Positions 1 to 7,939 of a DNA stretch of 64,000 nucleotides are shown here, piece after piece. Made by a program: the position numbers and the translations under genes. The DNA is taken from positions 1,054,001 to 1,118,000 of the forward strand of contig NZ_CP123620.1 in NCBI RefSeq assembly GCF_029873215.1. The letters run 5' to 3'. Under the pieces are notes generated by a model. That model was given only the letters and a program-made list of their open reading frames with translations, ran no database searches and had not been told where the DNA came from. Each line of letters begins with the position of its first letter. Position 1 is the stretch's first letter. This stretch comes from Nocardioides sp. BP30. GTDB taxonomy: Bacteria > Actinomycetota > Actinomycetes > Propionibacteriales > Nocardioidaceae.

Positions 1-355
1 GGCCGGCACGTGGCCGGTGAACATCTTCCAGGGCACCTTCCCCACCGACGACACCGCGGAGGACGGCTGGTCCGGGACGGCTCCGGTGCGGGCCTTCCCT
101 GCTCAGGGCTACGGCCTGTTCCAGATGGTCGGCAACGTGTGGGAGTGGTGCGCCGACTGGTTCGCACCGGACTGGTACGGCCGCTCTCCCGTCGCCTCGC
201 CGACCGGTCCGCGCGACGGCTCGATGCGTGTCATCCGCGGCGGCTCGTTCCTGTGCAACGACTCCTACTGCAACCGCTACCGCAGCGCGGCCCGCTCGGC
301 GAACACGCCCGACTCCTCGACCAGCAACATGGGCTTCCGCACGGTGGCGCGCTGA
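1..355 (+). CDS. formylglycine-generating enzyme (C-terminal fragment)
   Basis: Partial gene cut by the left window edge; the last ~117 residues are visible in frame from base 2 to the TGA at 353-355. The family converts a Cys in sulfatase Cys-x-Pro-x-Arg motifs to formylglycine. The fragment has the FGE-sulfatase hallmarks GNVWEW, RGGS and NTPDSSTSNMGFR. Two cysteines spaced five residues apart (codons 254-256 and 269-271, in GGSFLCNDSYCNRYR) match the Cu-binding active-site pair of genuine FGEs. Many paralogs with the same fold lack this pair, so a functional FGE is more likely than an ergothioneine-type relative. The sulfatase partner, if adjacent, is outside the window. Confidence 0.9.
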   Translation, partial: AGTWPVNIFQGTFPTDDTAEDGWSGTAPVRAFPAQGYGLFQMVGNVWEWCADWFAPDWYGRSPVASPTGPRDGSMRVIRGGSFLCNDSYCNRYRSAARSANTPDSSTSNMGFRTVAR

Positions 356-396
356 GGGCGGAGCCCCAGCGCGCCACGGTCGGGTGACGGGGTGGC

Positions 397-681
397 TCAG
401 TCGCCGGGCCACTCGCCGGTGGCCCGCTCGAACAACCTCGCTCCGCCCCGGTCGATCAACGCCCGTACGGCGGCGAAGATCGCGCCCTGGACCAGCGCGG
501 CGGCCACCACCTGACCCAGGCCGTAGTCCGACTCCAGCGGCTTGGGCGGGTGGTCCTCCTCGCCCGGGACGGCCTTCTTCCAGATCAGCTGCACGATCTG
601 CCCCGCGACCAGCCCGCCGAGCATGCTGGCGATGATGCCCCAGGGCCGGTACAGGATCTTGGCTGACGTGCTCGTGGCCAT
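397..681 (-). CDS. DUF4235 small membrane protein
   Basis: A 94-residue protein of unknown function. It begins MATSTSAKILYRPWG and has two hydrophobic segments, roughly residues 15-35 (GIIASMLGGLVAGQIVQLIW) and 57-77, with a charged, proline-containing loop between them; this is the DUF4235 layout. The start is ambiguous between tandem ATGs at 684 and 681. The ribosome-binding GGAGG lies 1 nt before the first and 4 nt before the second, so 681 is preferred. The TGA of the upstream YihY gene overlaps the first ATG, so the two are translationally coupled. It is the last gene of a four-gene envelope operon running from 2445 down to 397. Confidence 0.8.
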   Translation of the reverse strand: MATSTSAKILYRPWGIIASMLGGLVAGQIVQLIWKKAVPGEEDHPPKPLESDYGLGQVVAAALVQGAIFAAVRALIDRGGARLFERATGEWPGD

Positions 682-1727
682 CATTCCTCCTTGCCGCGGC
701 TCTCCCGGAGCCGTCGTCCCAATGCGATGTCCTTCTCCTGCTTGCGCTCGGCCTTCTCGATCTGCTTGGTGTCGCGCGGTTCGAGCTGCAGGTCGCGCTC
801 GGCCGCGATGCCGGCCTGCAGTTGGCGGCCCCGCTCGAGCTCGGCGTCCAGCTCGGCACCGAAGAGCAGCGCCAGGTTGGTGATCCACAGCCACAGCAGG
901 AACACGATCACCCCGGCGAGGGAGCCGTAGGTGCGGCCGTAGTGGCTGAAGCCCGCGACGTACAGACCGAAGGCGGCCGACGCGACGATCCAGACGAGGA
1001 TCGCCACCGCCGCGCCCACGCTGATCCAGCGGAACTTCGGCTGCTTGACGTTGGGGGTGGCCCAGTAGAGCAACGCCACGACCAGCATGACCATCGCCAG
1101 CATGACCGGCCACTTGGCGATGTCCCAGACCAGGACGGCGGTGTTGCCGATCCCGATCTGGTCGCCGACGGCCTTGGCGGCCGGCCCGGTCACCACCAGC
1201 CCGAGCAGCACGGCCGCGCAGAGCACGACGGTGATCAGCGTGACCAGCAGCATGATCGGGCGCAGCTTCCACACCGGACGTCCCTCGGCGAAGCCGTAGA
1301 TCCGGTTCATGCCGCGACCGAACGCGTTGACGTAGCCGGACGCCGACCACAGCGCGACCACGATGCCGATGACCAGCGCCAGGCCGTTGCCGCGCGAGGT
1401 GCTGAGCTCGGTGAGCAGCGGCTCGACGTTGTTGGCCACCGAGGTGATGCCGATCTGGCGCAGGATGTCGATGATCGCGTTGATGGTGCTGGGGCCCTGC
1501 CCGACCAGGCCGATCAGGGAGAGCACAGCGATCACGGCGGGGAACAGAGCGAGCACCGAGTAGTACGTCAGCGCGGCGGCGAGGTCGGTGCACTGGTCGG
1601 TGCCGAACTCCCGGAACGTGCGGCGGGCGATGTAGCGCCACGACGGCTTCTTGATGTCGGTGGGCGAGTCGGGCTTCGCCTCCTCCCGGCTGCCGTGACG
1701 GGGCAGGTGCGCGTCGTGCGTGCTCAT
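681..1727 (-). CDS. YihY/UPF0761 family membrane protein
   Basis: A 348-residue polytopic membrane protein of the YihY/virulence factor BrkB family, once mis-named ribonuclease BN; the molecular role is not settled. The family core is visible: the RTFREFGTDQCTDLAAALTYYSVLALFPAV entry helix region at about 25-60, then further hydrophobic segments giving about six membrane passes, ending FLLWLWITNLALLFGAELDAELER. A charged cytoplasmic tail of about 50 residues follows. The ATG at 1727 overlaps the TGA of the DUF3618 gene (ATGA). An upstream in-frame ATG at 1742 lies inside that gene and is less likely. The context with DUF3618 and holin-X-like proteins suggests an envelope-stress or membrane-integrity operon. 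Confidence 0.9.
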   Translation of the reverse strand: MSTHDAHLPRHGSREEAKPDSPTDIKKPSWRYIARRTFREFGTDQCTDLAAALTYYSVLALFPAVIAVLSLIGLVGQGPSTINAIIDILRQIGITSVANNVEPLLTELSTSRGNGLALVIGIVVALWSASGYVNAFGRGMNRIYGFAEGRPVWKLRPIMLLVTLITVVLCAAVLLGLVVTGPAAKAVGDQIGIGNTAVLVWDIAKWPVMLAMVMLVVALLYWATPNVKQPKFRWISVGAAVAILVWIVASAAFGLYVAGFSHYGRTYGSLAGVIVFLLWLWITNLALLFGAELDAELERGRQLQAGIAAERDLQLEPRDTKQIEKAERKQEKDIALGRRLRESRGKEE

Positions 1728-1963
1728 CGGCGCTTCCGCCACACGATGAAGGCGACGGTGAGCACGGCTGCCACCGCGAGGCCGACGCCGACGCCGCGCG
1801 CTCGGGGGTCGTGCGCCAGCTCGTCGGCGCGGGCCTGGGCTCGTCCCTTCACGTCGAGGCGCTCGGTCAGAGCACCGACGGTGTCGGCGAGCTCGGCGCG
1901 GGTGCGCTCGATGTCGGCGCGCAGCTCCTCGGGCGTCTGCGGGGTGTTGTTCTGCTCGGTCAT
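1724..1963 (-). CDS. DUF3618 domain protein
   Basis: A 79-residue protein with an N-terminal helix TPEELRADIERTRAELADTVGALTERLDVKGRA typical of DUF3618, followed by one membrane anchor (about residues 58-74) and a basic end WRKRR. DUF3618 proteins are common in actinobacteria next to holin-X/phage_holin_3_6 proteins, as here. The function is unknown; the charged helix followed by a C-terminal anchor suggests a cytoplasmic coiled segment tethered to the membrane. Its ATG overlaps the preceding gene's TGA and its own TGA overlaps the next start, so the operon is tightly coupled. Confidence 0.85.
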   Translation of the reverse strand: MTEQNNTPQTPEELRADIERTRAELADTVGALTERLDVKGRAQARADELAHDPRARGVGVGLAVAAVLTVAFIVWRKRR

Positions 1964-2445
1964 CGGTGCGCCGCCTCCTTCGCCGTCTCGACGTCGCGCT
2001 GGGTGCTCGCCATCGCCTCGGTCGGCACCGGAGGCGCAGCGGCGCGCACCGAGTTGCGGCCCACGAGCGCGGCGATGCCGGCCACGGCGAAGAGCACCAC
2101 GGCGACGATCAGCGCCGCGAGCCAGGCGTCCACCGCCAGCGCCAGGGCGAGGACGGCGGTGGCGATCAGGGTGCCGAGGCCGAAGAGCGCGATGAGCCCG
2201 GCAGCACCGAACATGCCGACGCCGACGCCTGCCTTCTTCGCCTTGCCGCTCACCTCCAGCTGGGCCAGCCGCAGCTCGTCACGGACCAGCCGGGTGACCT
2301 CGTGCGAGAGCTGGCTGACCAGCTCGGGGGTCGAGGCGGGCTTGGACGGAGTCGGGGACGCGAGAGCGGCCGAGGCGTCGGACACGGGCTCCGGCCGGTC
2401 CTCGAGATGGTCCGTGGGCTGGACCGAGGGGATGTCGTTGGTCAT
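1960..2445 (-). CDS. holin-X-like (phage_holin_3_6 family) membrane protein
   Basis: A 161-residue protein, first gene of the minus-strand envelope operon. A disordered Pro/Ser-rich N-terminus is followed by an amphipathic helix (TPELVSQLSHEVTRLVRDELRLAQLEVSGKAKKAG) and two strong hydrophobic hairpin segments (about residues 80-132), the pattern of the actinobacterial Phage_holin_3_6 family. Despite the name these are usually chromosomal housekeeping proteins, not phage holins, and no phage genes are nearby. The ATG at 2445 is chosen because GGAGGG sits 5 nt upstream; an upstream in-frame GTG at 2493 lacks this. Confidence 0.85.
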   Translation of the reverse strand: MTNDIPSVQPTDHLEDRPEPVSDASAALASPTPSKPASTPELVSQLSHEVTRLVRDELRLAQLEVSGKAKKAGVGVGMFGAAGLIALFGLGTLIATAVLALALAVDAWLAALIVAVVLFAVAGIAALVGRNSVRAAAPPVPTEAMASTQRDVETAKEAAHR

Positions 2446-2556
2446 GGTGCCCTCCTGAACGTGCGAGAGTCGTGCACCCACCACGGTGCCCACCCGGCGC
2501 TCGCTGATGCCCGCAGCCCAGCGCGCGTCCCGTCCCCGCCGGTCCAGCTCGTCGGC

Positions 2557-3516
2557 TCAGAGCCGCTTGCGCAGGAAGGCCGCGATGTCGTCGAGGGCCA
2601 GCCGCGCAGCCGGGACGACGCCCGGCAACGACACGAAGCCGTGGATCGCCGGCCCGTAGTCGCGCAGGTGCACCTCGACGCCCGCGGGGCGCAACCGGTC
2701 TGCGTACCGCGAGCCGTGATCACGCAGCGGGTCGTGCCCGGCGGTGAGGATCAGCGTCGGCGGCAGCCCCGCGTGCGAGTCGGCGCGCAGGGGAGATGCC
2801 TGCCAGTCCTCCACGCCGTACTGCTCGCCGAGGTAGAGGCGGGAGAAGATGTGCATCTGGGTGGAGGTCAGGACCGGCGCGTGCGCATGCTCCTCCTCGG
2901 AGGGGTAGCGCTCGTACATCTCGACCGCGGGGTAGATCAGGACCTGCGCGCGCAGGGCCGGGCCGCCCGCCTCGCGGGCGTGGAGGGCGCACACGGCGGC
3001 CAGGTTGCCACCGGCGCTGTCGCCCATCACGGCCAGCCGGGTGGCGTCCCCGCCGAGGTCGGCAGCGTGGTCGGCGATCCATCGCAGCACCGCCCAGGCA
3101 TCGTCGGCCGCGGCCGGATAGGGGTGCTCGGGCGCGAGCCGGTAGCTCGGCGAGACGACCACCGCACCGACCGCGGCCGCGACGTGGGAGGCCAGCCACG
3201 CAGACTGCTCGGGTGCTCCGAGGCACCAGCCGCCACCGTGCAGGTTGACGACGATCGGCAGCGCGGCGCCGGGCCGTGCCGCGGCCGGGCGGTGGACGAG
3301 CAGCCGCTGCGTGCCTCCGTTCACCTCGGCGGTGCGCTCCGTGGTCACGACGCCGGTCGCGATCCGGCCGAAGAGGGCCCGACCGACGACTGTCTCGCGC
3401 AGCCGGTCCCGCCGCCCGCGCAACGCGATCATCTCGTGGGCGTCGGCGGGCTCGGGGGCGAACCGCTTGAGCACGGTCGCGAAGATCCGGGTGCGCAGGG
3501 CGAGGGGTGCAGGCAT
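2557..3516 (-). CDS. alpha/beta hydrolase, hormone-sensitive-lipase family esterase
   Basis: Carboxylesterase of the HSL (family IV) group, about 319 residues. The oxyanion-hole motif HGGGW, the nucleophile elbow GDSAGG, the acid in AGHDPLRD and the catalytic His in AIHGFVS are all present in the right order, so it should be active. It probably hydrolyses short acyl esters; the natural substrate is not evident. There is no signal peptide, so it is probably cytoplasmic. The start at 3516 (ATG) is preferred; an in-frame GTG at 3543 also has a weak AGGA upstream. It diverges from the hemerythrin gene with about 70 bp between them. Confidence 0.88.
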   Translation of the reverse strand: MPAPLALRTRIFATVLKRFAPEPADAHEMIALRGRRDRLRETVVGRALFGRIATGVVTTERTAEVNGGTQRLLVHRPAAARPGAALPIVVNLHGGGWCLGAPEQSAWLASHVAAAVGAVVVSPSYRLAPEHPYPAAADDAWAVLRWIADHAADLGGDATRLAVMGDSAGGNLAAVCALHAREAGGPALRAQVLIYPAVEMYERYPSEEEHAHAPVLTSTQMHIFSRLYLGEQYGVEDWQASPLRADSHAGLPPTLILTAGHDPLRDHGSRYADRLRPAGVEVHLRDYGPAIHGFVSLPGVVPAARLALDDIAAFLRKRL

Positions 3517-3587
3517 GAGGGCATCCTGCCGAACAAACCTCACCGGTGGTCCTGAATGAACCGCCGATCCACGGGCTACCTCGCCTC

Positions 3588-4148
3588 ATGACCACCAGCA
3601 GCATCGAGCTCGGCCGGCCCCTGTCAGGCGACGTGATCGACCTGATCATCGACGATCACCGTCTCTTCGAGCAGCTCCTGCGCCAGCTGCGCGACCAGAC
3701 CCAGGACCGCGACGCGGTCCGCCAGGCGTTCGCCGACGTACTGATCGCGCACGGCGAGGCCGAGGAGGAGCTCGTCTACCCGATCCTGCGGCGCAAGGCC
3801 GCCGACATCGGCGAGCACGAGGTCGAGCACGGCCACGAGGAGCATGCCGAGGGCAACGAGGCCCTGCTCGCGGTGCTCGAGCTGAAGGGCACCGACACCC
3901 AGGCCTTCACCGATGCGGTCGAGGAGCTCAGCAACCTGATCACCCACCACATCGCCGAGGAGGAGCTGACCATCCTCTCCCCGGCGCGGGTCGAGGTGGG
4001 GGAGCGGGTGCGTCACGACCTGGGCGAGAAGTGGGCCGCGCGCCGCAACCAGCTCATCGACGAGCATTGCGGGGCCATCCCCAACGTGCGGCGCATCGTC
4101 GAGGACGCCCGCAAGGAGGGCCTGCTCGACGACGACGACGACGAGTGA
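3588..4148 (+). CDS. hemerythrin HHE-domain protein
   Basis: A 186-residue cytoplasmic protein with a hemerythrin-like four-helix bundle. Candidate iron ligands are visible: His in DDHRLFEQLL, AHGEAEEELVYP, the His-rich EHEVEHGHEEH and HHIAEEELTI. The C-terminal segment is a family-typical helical extension ending in an acidic DDDDDE tail. Such proteins bind a diiron centre and are linked to O2, NO or peroxide sensing in actinobacteria; no partner regulator is adjacent. Start: ATG at 3588, giving MTTSSIEL; an in-frame upstream GTG (3546) would add 14 residues without similarity to the family. Confidence 0.85.
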   Translation: MTTSSIELGRPLSGDVIDLIIDDHRLFEQLLRQLRDQTQDRDAVRQAFADVLIAHGEAEEELVYPILRRKAADIGEHEVEHGHEEHAEGNEALLAVLELKGTDTQAFTDAVEELSNLITHHIAEEELTILSPARVEVGERVRHDLGEKWAARRNQLIDEHCGAIPNVRRIVEDARKEGLLDDDDDE

Positions 4149-4167
4149 GGGCCCGACGACCCCCGGG

Positions 4168-5817
4168 TCAGACGTCGTCGGCGTCCACGATCCGGTAGGC
4201 GTAACCCTGCTCGGCGAGGAAGCGCTGCCGGTTGGCGGCGAAGTCGGCGTCCACGGTGTCGCGCGAGACGACGGTGTAGAAGTGCGCCACCTTGGTGGCT
4301 CCGGACTCCGTCGGGGTGCCGGGCCGCAGCAGCCGGCCCAGCCGCTGCGCCTCCTCCTGTCGCGAGCCGTAGGAGCCTGAGACCTGGATCGCCACCTCCG
4401 CAGAGGGCAGGTCGATGGAGAAGTTGGCGACCTTGGAGACCACCAGCAGCCCGATCTCGCCGGAGCGGAAGGCCTCGAAGAGCCGCTGTCGCTCCTTGAC
4501 GGGCGTCTCCCCGGAGATCACCGGCGCGTCCAGGTCCTCGGCGAGCTCGTGCAGCTGCTCGAGGTACTGCCCGATGACCAGCGTCGGAGCGCCCGCGTGC
4601 TTGGCGACGAGCCGCTCCACCACCGACACCTTCTCGCGGGCGCACGACGCGAGCCGGTACCGCTCCTCCGGCTCGGCTGTGGCATAGGTCAGCCGGTCGG
4701 CGGAGGGCAGGGTGACCCGCACCTCGACGCAGTCGGCGGGTGCGATGTACCCCTGCGCCTCGATGTCCTTCCACGGCGCGTCGTAGCGCTTGGGACCGAT
4801 CAGCGAGAACACGTCGCCCTCGCGGCCGTCCTCGCGCACCAGCGTCGCCGTCAGCCCGATCCGGCGCCGCGCCTGCAGGTCGGCGGTCATCCGGAAGATC
4901 GGTGCCGGCAGCAGGTGGACCTCGTCGTACACGATGAGGCCCCAGTCGCGGGCGTCGAGCAGCTCCAGGTGCGGGTAGACGCCCTTGCGGCGGGTGGTGA
5001 GCACCTGGTACGTCGCGATGGTGACGGGGCGGATCTCCTTGATCGTCCCGCTGTACTCGCCGATCTCCTCGGGCGTCAGCGACGTCCGCTTGACCAGCTC
5101 GTCCTTCCACTGGCGAGCGCTGACGGTGTTGGTCACCAGGATCAGGGTCGTCGCCTGGGCGTGCGCCATCGCCGCGGCGCCGACGAGGGTCTTGCCGGCG
5201 CCGCACGGCAGCACCACCACGCCCGAACCACCGTGCCAGAACGACTCCGCCGCCTCGGCCTGGTAGGGCCGCAGCGACCAGCCGTCCTCGGCGAGCTCGA
5301 TGGCGTGGGCCTCGCCGTCGACGTACCCGGCGAAGTCCTCGGCCGGCCAGCCCAGCTTCAGCAGCGCCTGCTTGAGGTTGCCGCGCTCGGAGGGGTGGAC
5401 GGCGACGGTGTCGTCGTCGATACGGGCACCGAGCATCCCGGCGACCTTCTTGGCCCGCAGCACCTCCTCGAGCACCGGGCGGTCGTTGCTGGCGAGGACG
5501 AGCCCGTGCACGGGGTGCTTCTCCAGCCGCAGCCGCCCGTAGCGGGCCATCGTCTCGGCGATGTCGACGAGCAGGGCATGCGGTACGGCGTAGCGCGAAT
5601 AGGTGAGCAGCGTGTCGACGACCTGCTCGGCGTCGTGGCCGGCAGCGCGGGCGTTCCACAGGCCCAGCGGGGTGAGGCGGTAGGTGTGCACGTGCTCGGG
5701 GGAGCGCTCCAGCTCCGCGAACGGCGCGATCGCCTTGCGCGCGTCACCGGCCCGCGGATGGTCGACCTCGAGGAGCAGCGTCTTGTCCGATTGGACGATG
5801 AGGGGGCCGTCGTTCAC
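4168..5817 (-). CDS. XPB-type DNA repair helicase
   Basis: A 549-residue superfamily 2 helicase of the bacterial XPB/ERCC3 family, as in mycobacteria. The N-terminal domain (about 1-180) resembles the Helicase_C_3-type region plus the damage-recognition domain. Helicase core: Walker A GAGKT near residue 205, DEVH box near 296, GLTATLVREDGREGD as motif III, and the C-terminal half with QRLGRLLRP (motif VI). XPB unwinds DNA 3'-5' and is thought to act in nucleotide excision repair or transcription-coupled repair. Its upstream region contains the 88-bp inverted repeat, and its neighbour at 5930-7903 is the conserved Helicase_C_3 partner. Confidence 0.93.
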   Translation of the reverse strand: MNDGPLIVQSDKTLLLEVDHPRAGDARKAIAPFAELERSPEHVHTYRLTPLGLWNARAAGHDAEQVVDTLLTYSRYAVPHALLVDIAETMARYGRLRLEKHPVHGLVLASNDRPVLEEVLRAKKVAGMLGARIDDDTVAVHPSERGNLKQALLKLGWPAEDFAGYVDGEAHAIELAEDGWSLRPYQAEAAESFWHGGSGVVVLPCGAGKTLVGAAAMAHAQATTLILVTNTVSARQWKDELVKRTSLTPEEIGEYSGTIKEIRPVTIATYQVLTTRRKGVYPHLELLDARDWGLIVYDEVHLLPAPIFRMTADLQARRRIGLTATLVREDGREGDVFSLIGPKRYDAPWKDIEAQGYIAPADCVEVRVTLPSADRLTYATAEPEERYRLASCAREKVSVVERLVAKHAGAPTLVIGQYLEQLHELAEDLDAPVISGETPVKERQRLFEAFRSGEIGLLVVSKVANFSIDLPSAEVAIQVSGSYGSRQEEAQRLGRLLRPGTPTESGATKVAHFYTVVSRDTVDADFAANRQRFLAEQGYAYRIVDADDV

Positions 5818-5840
5818 TGGGCTGATTCTACGGGTGGGGT

Positions 5841-5928
5841 GGTTTTGACCCCCAGGGGTCAGAACCGCACGTTGGGGGGCGATGCATTGCCCGACAACCT
5901 GCGGTTGTGACCCCTGGGGGTCACAACC
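5841..5928. repeat. 88-bp nested inverted repeat between helicase genes
   Basis: Two 34-nt arms (5841-5874 and 5895-5928) are reverse complements of each other at 31 of 34 positions, separated by a 20-nt spacer. Each arm itself contains a dyad: GACCCCCAGGGGTC at 5847-5860 and its reverse complement GACCCCTGGGGGTC at 5909-5922; the second extends to a perfect 11-bp palindrome with a 2-nt centre (5904-5927). The spacer is also nearly palindromic around ATGCAT. The element fills the gap between the stop of one helicase gene and the start of the other. It could be a paired operator, a terminator, or a small non-autonomous mobile repeat. Confidence 0.85.
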
Positions 5929-5929
5929 C

Positions 5930-7903
5930 TCACGCAGGCCGCACCGAGCTGATCCGGTGCACAGCGAACAGTCGCACCTCGTCCGCCCGCCGGTCGTGCG
6001 CCCGTAGCTGGCCGCCGTCGACCGAGAGCGGCTCGACCAGCCGTTCCGAGCGGGTGCCGTGGTTGTCGACGTACCCGATCACGACGCTCACGCGCGCATC
6101 GATCGCCTCGCGCAGGGCGGCCAGGGAGCCGATCGGCGTCAGGGTCTCGACGGCGGAGGCCGGCCGGGTCGCGGCCGCCTGGTCCCCGGCCCGTACGGCG
6201 GTCACCACCGCGGCGACCCGCGCCGCGTCCCGGGCCGCGCCCACCCCGTCCGGGGTCCGCCGCGGCGTGCGGGCGCGCTGCGCATCGGGTCGGGCGACGT
6301 GGAGCGAGCCGTCGGACGCCTCGACCACGGCGGCGACGCCGGCCTCGCGCAGCTGCGGCAACAGGACGTCGAGTGGCGTGGTGGAGACCAGGACTGTCGG
6401 CGCGAGCCGCCGCAGCCCCATCTCCGCGGCGGCGGGATGGTGCAGCAGCTCGGTGAGGGCGTGCTCGTCGTCGGCGCGCAGGAACGCCTCGGCGAACCCG
6501 ATCCGCACCACGCCGAAGGTGCGCGCGGTGTCGTCGATCAGGTAGGTCAGCGGCTGCGGGACCGGCGTGCGCGAGATGTCGCTGACGAAGTCGTGCAGCT
6601 CCACCGCCGACCAGCCGAGGTCCATCGCGCGCCGGATCGAGGTCGGGGTGAACCGGTAGACGGTCGCGCCGCCGCGGGACTCGACCTCGGCGACGACGCC
6701 CAGCCGGCGGGCCAGCGAGGCCTCGAGCGGACCGGGCGCGACCGCCGTGAGGTCGGCCTGGAGGAGGATGTGGTCGACCGGCTCGGGGAGCAGAGCGCCG
6801 AGCGCGGCCGTCGGGTCCTCCTCGTCGAGCAGCGCGCGGGCGTAGGACGCCAGGCCGCCGAGGGCTGTCACGCCCAGGGCGGCGGACTCGGTGAACGTCC
6901 AGGCGATCTCGGCCGCACGCGACCGGGGCCGGCGGGGGCGCAGCCACTCCAGGTGAGCCAGCACGGACGGGCCACCGGTACCGGCCGCCAGGACCTCGCC
7001 CGCCGGCAGCGATCCCATCGCCGCCAGCGTCATCCGTCGGGTCTCCGCCACGTTCGGCGAGACCAGCTCGGGCACGAGGGCGTTCCACGCCTTGCCGGCG
7101 GTGTCGCGCTGACCGACCAGGGCGGGGGTCCGGTTCGAGCCGAGCCAGGCCCGGGCCAGGACCGTCCACCGCTCCGCCAGCGGCTGGGCGACCCAGCCAT
7201 CGAAGGCCACTGTCGGCAACCAGCCGAGATTGCCGTTGTCGTCGGGACCGGTGGCGAGCAGACCGGCGGTGGCCGCCACCTCGATCAGGAGCGCCGCCGT
7301 CGGCTCGTCGACGTGCAGGCGCGCTGCCGCCGCCTTGAGGTCGCGCACGCCGAGGCCGCCGGAGCGCAGGGCGACCGGCGGTGCGGCCCCCCACCCGTCG
7401 AGCAGGAGCTCCACGCGGCGTACGGCCTCGAACGCCGCTCCCGCCGCGGCCCGGTCGACCAAGGTGGCATCGCGCACGGAGGTGGCCAGTGCGGGCGGCC
7501 CGTCGGCCGGACCGTCGAGGGAGACCTCCGGCGCCACCAGGGCGAGCTCGGCGAGTCCGGTGACAGCCCGCAGCCCGCCGGTGGACTCCCAGGCCAGCGC
7601 GAGATCCAGCAGCCGACCCAGGGCCGCGCGTGCGGCCGCGGGCTCCGCTGCGAGGTTGTCCGCCAGTTGCTCGGCGCTGGTTTGGCCCGCCGAGATGAGG
7701 GCATCAAGAACGGAGAGCTCGAGCCGGTCGAGGCCGTCGAGCGCACGGACGAGCGACGACCGGGTGGCCGCGCGCGCGGCGAGCTGGGCCGAGTCGAGAG
7801 GTGCAGGAGTGGCGAGATCGGGGCGAGCGACCAGCAGGCGGGACAGCCGCTCGTCCGGCCAGGCGCGCACCTGGTCGGCGAGCGAGCGATACCCGGTGTC
7901 CAT
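5930..7903 (-). CDS. Helicase_C_3 / WYL-domain protein, partner of XPB
   Basis: A 657-residue protein beginning MDTGYRSLADQVRAWPDERLSRLLVARPDL, the typical opening of actinobacterial helicase-associated (Helicase_C_3, PF13625-type) proteins. The segment around residues 430-560 (ILLQADLTAVAPGPLE through PDAQRA) is the Helicase_C_3 region shared with XPB N-termini. The last ~75 residues (SVVIGYVDNHGTRSERLVEPLSV, then HDRRADEVRLFAVHRIS) look like a WYL sensor domain, which binds nucleic acid or nucleotide ligands in other families. There is no Walker A motif, so it is not itself a helicase. It lies beside the XPB gene in the same orientation, as in mycobacteria, suggesting a shared repair function. 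Confidence 0.85.
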   Translation of the reverse strand: MDTGYRSLADQVRAWPDERLSRLLVARPDLATPAPLDSAQLAARAATRSSLVRALDGLDRLELSVLDALISAGQTSAEQLADNLAAEPAAARAALGRLLDLALAWESTGGLRAVTGLAELALVAPEVSLDGPADGPPALATSVRDATLVDRAAAGAAFEAVRRVELLLDGWGAAPPVALRSGGLGVRDLKAAAARLHVDEPTAALLIEVAATAGLLATGPDDNGNLGWLPTVAFDGWVAQPLAERWTVLARAWLGSNRTPALVGQRDTAGKAWNALVPELVSPNVAETRRMTLAAMGSLPAGEVLAAGTGGPSVLAHLEWLRPRRPRSRAAEIAWTFTESAALGVTALGGLASYARALLDEEDPTAALGALLPEPVDHILLQADLTAVAPGPLEASLARRLGVVAEVESRGGATVYRFTPTSIRRAMDLGWSAVELHDFVSDISRTPVPQPLTYLIDDTARTFGVVRIGFAEAFLRADDEHALTELLHHPAAAEMGLRRLAPTVLVSTTPLDVLLPQLREAGVAAVVEASDGSLHVARPDAQRARTPRRTPDGVGAARDAARVAAVVTAVRAGDQAAATRPASAVETLTPIGSLAALREAIDARVSVVIGYVDNHGTRSERLVEPLSVDGGQLRAHDRRADEVRLFAVHRISSVRPA

Positions 7904-7939
7904 CCCACCCAATCTAGTGGGATCGTCGATGGAGCGCCG

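Noticed and set aside
1960..2445. Prophage holin
   Set aside because: Only the family name is phage-related; there is no endolysin, portal, capsid or integrase nearby, and the neighbours are housekeeping envelope genes.
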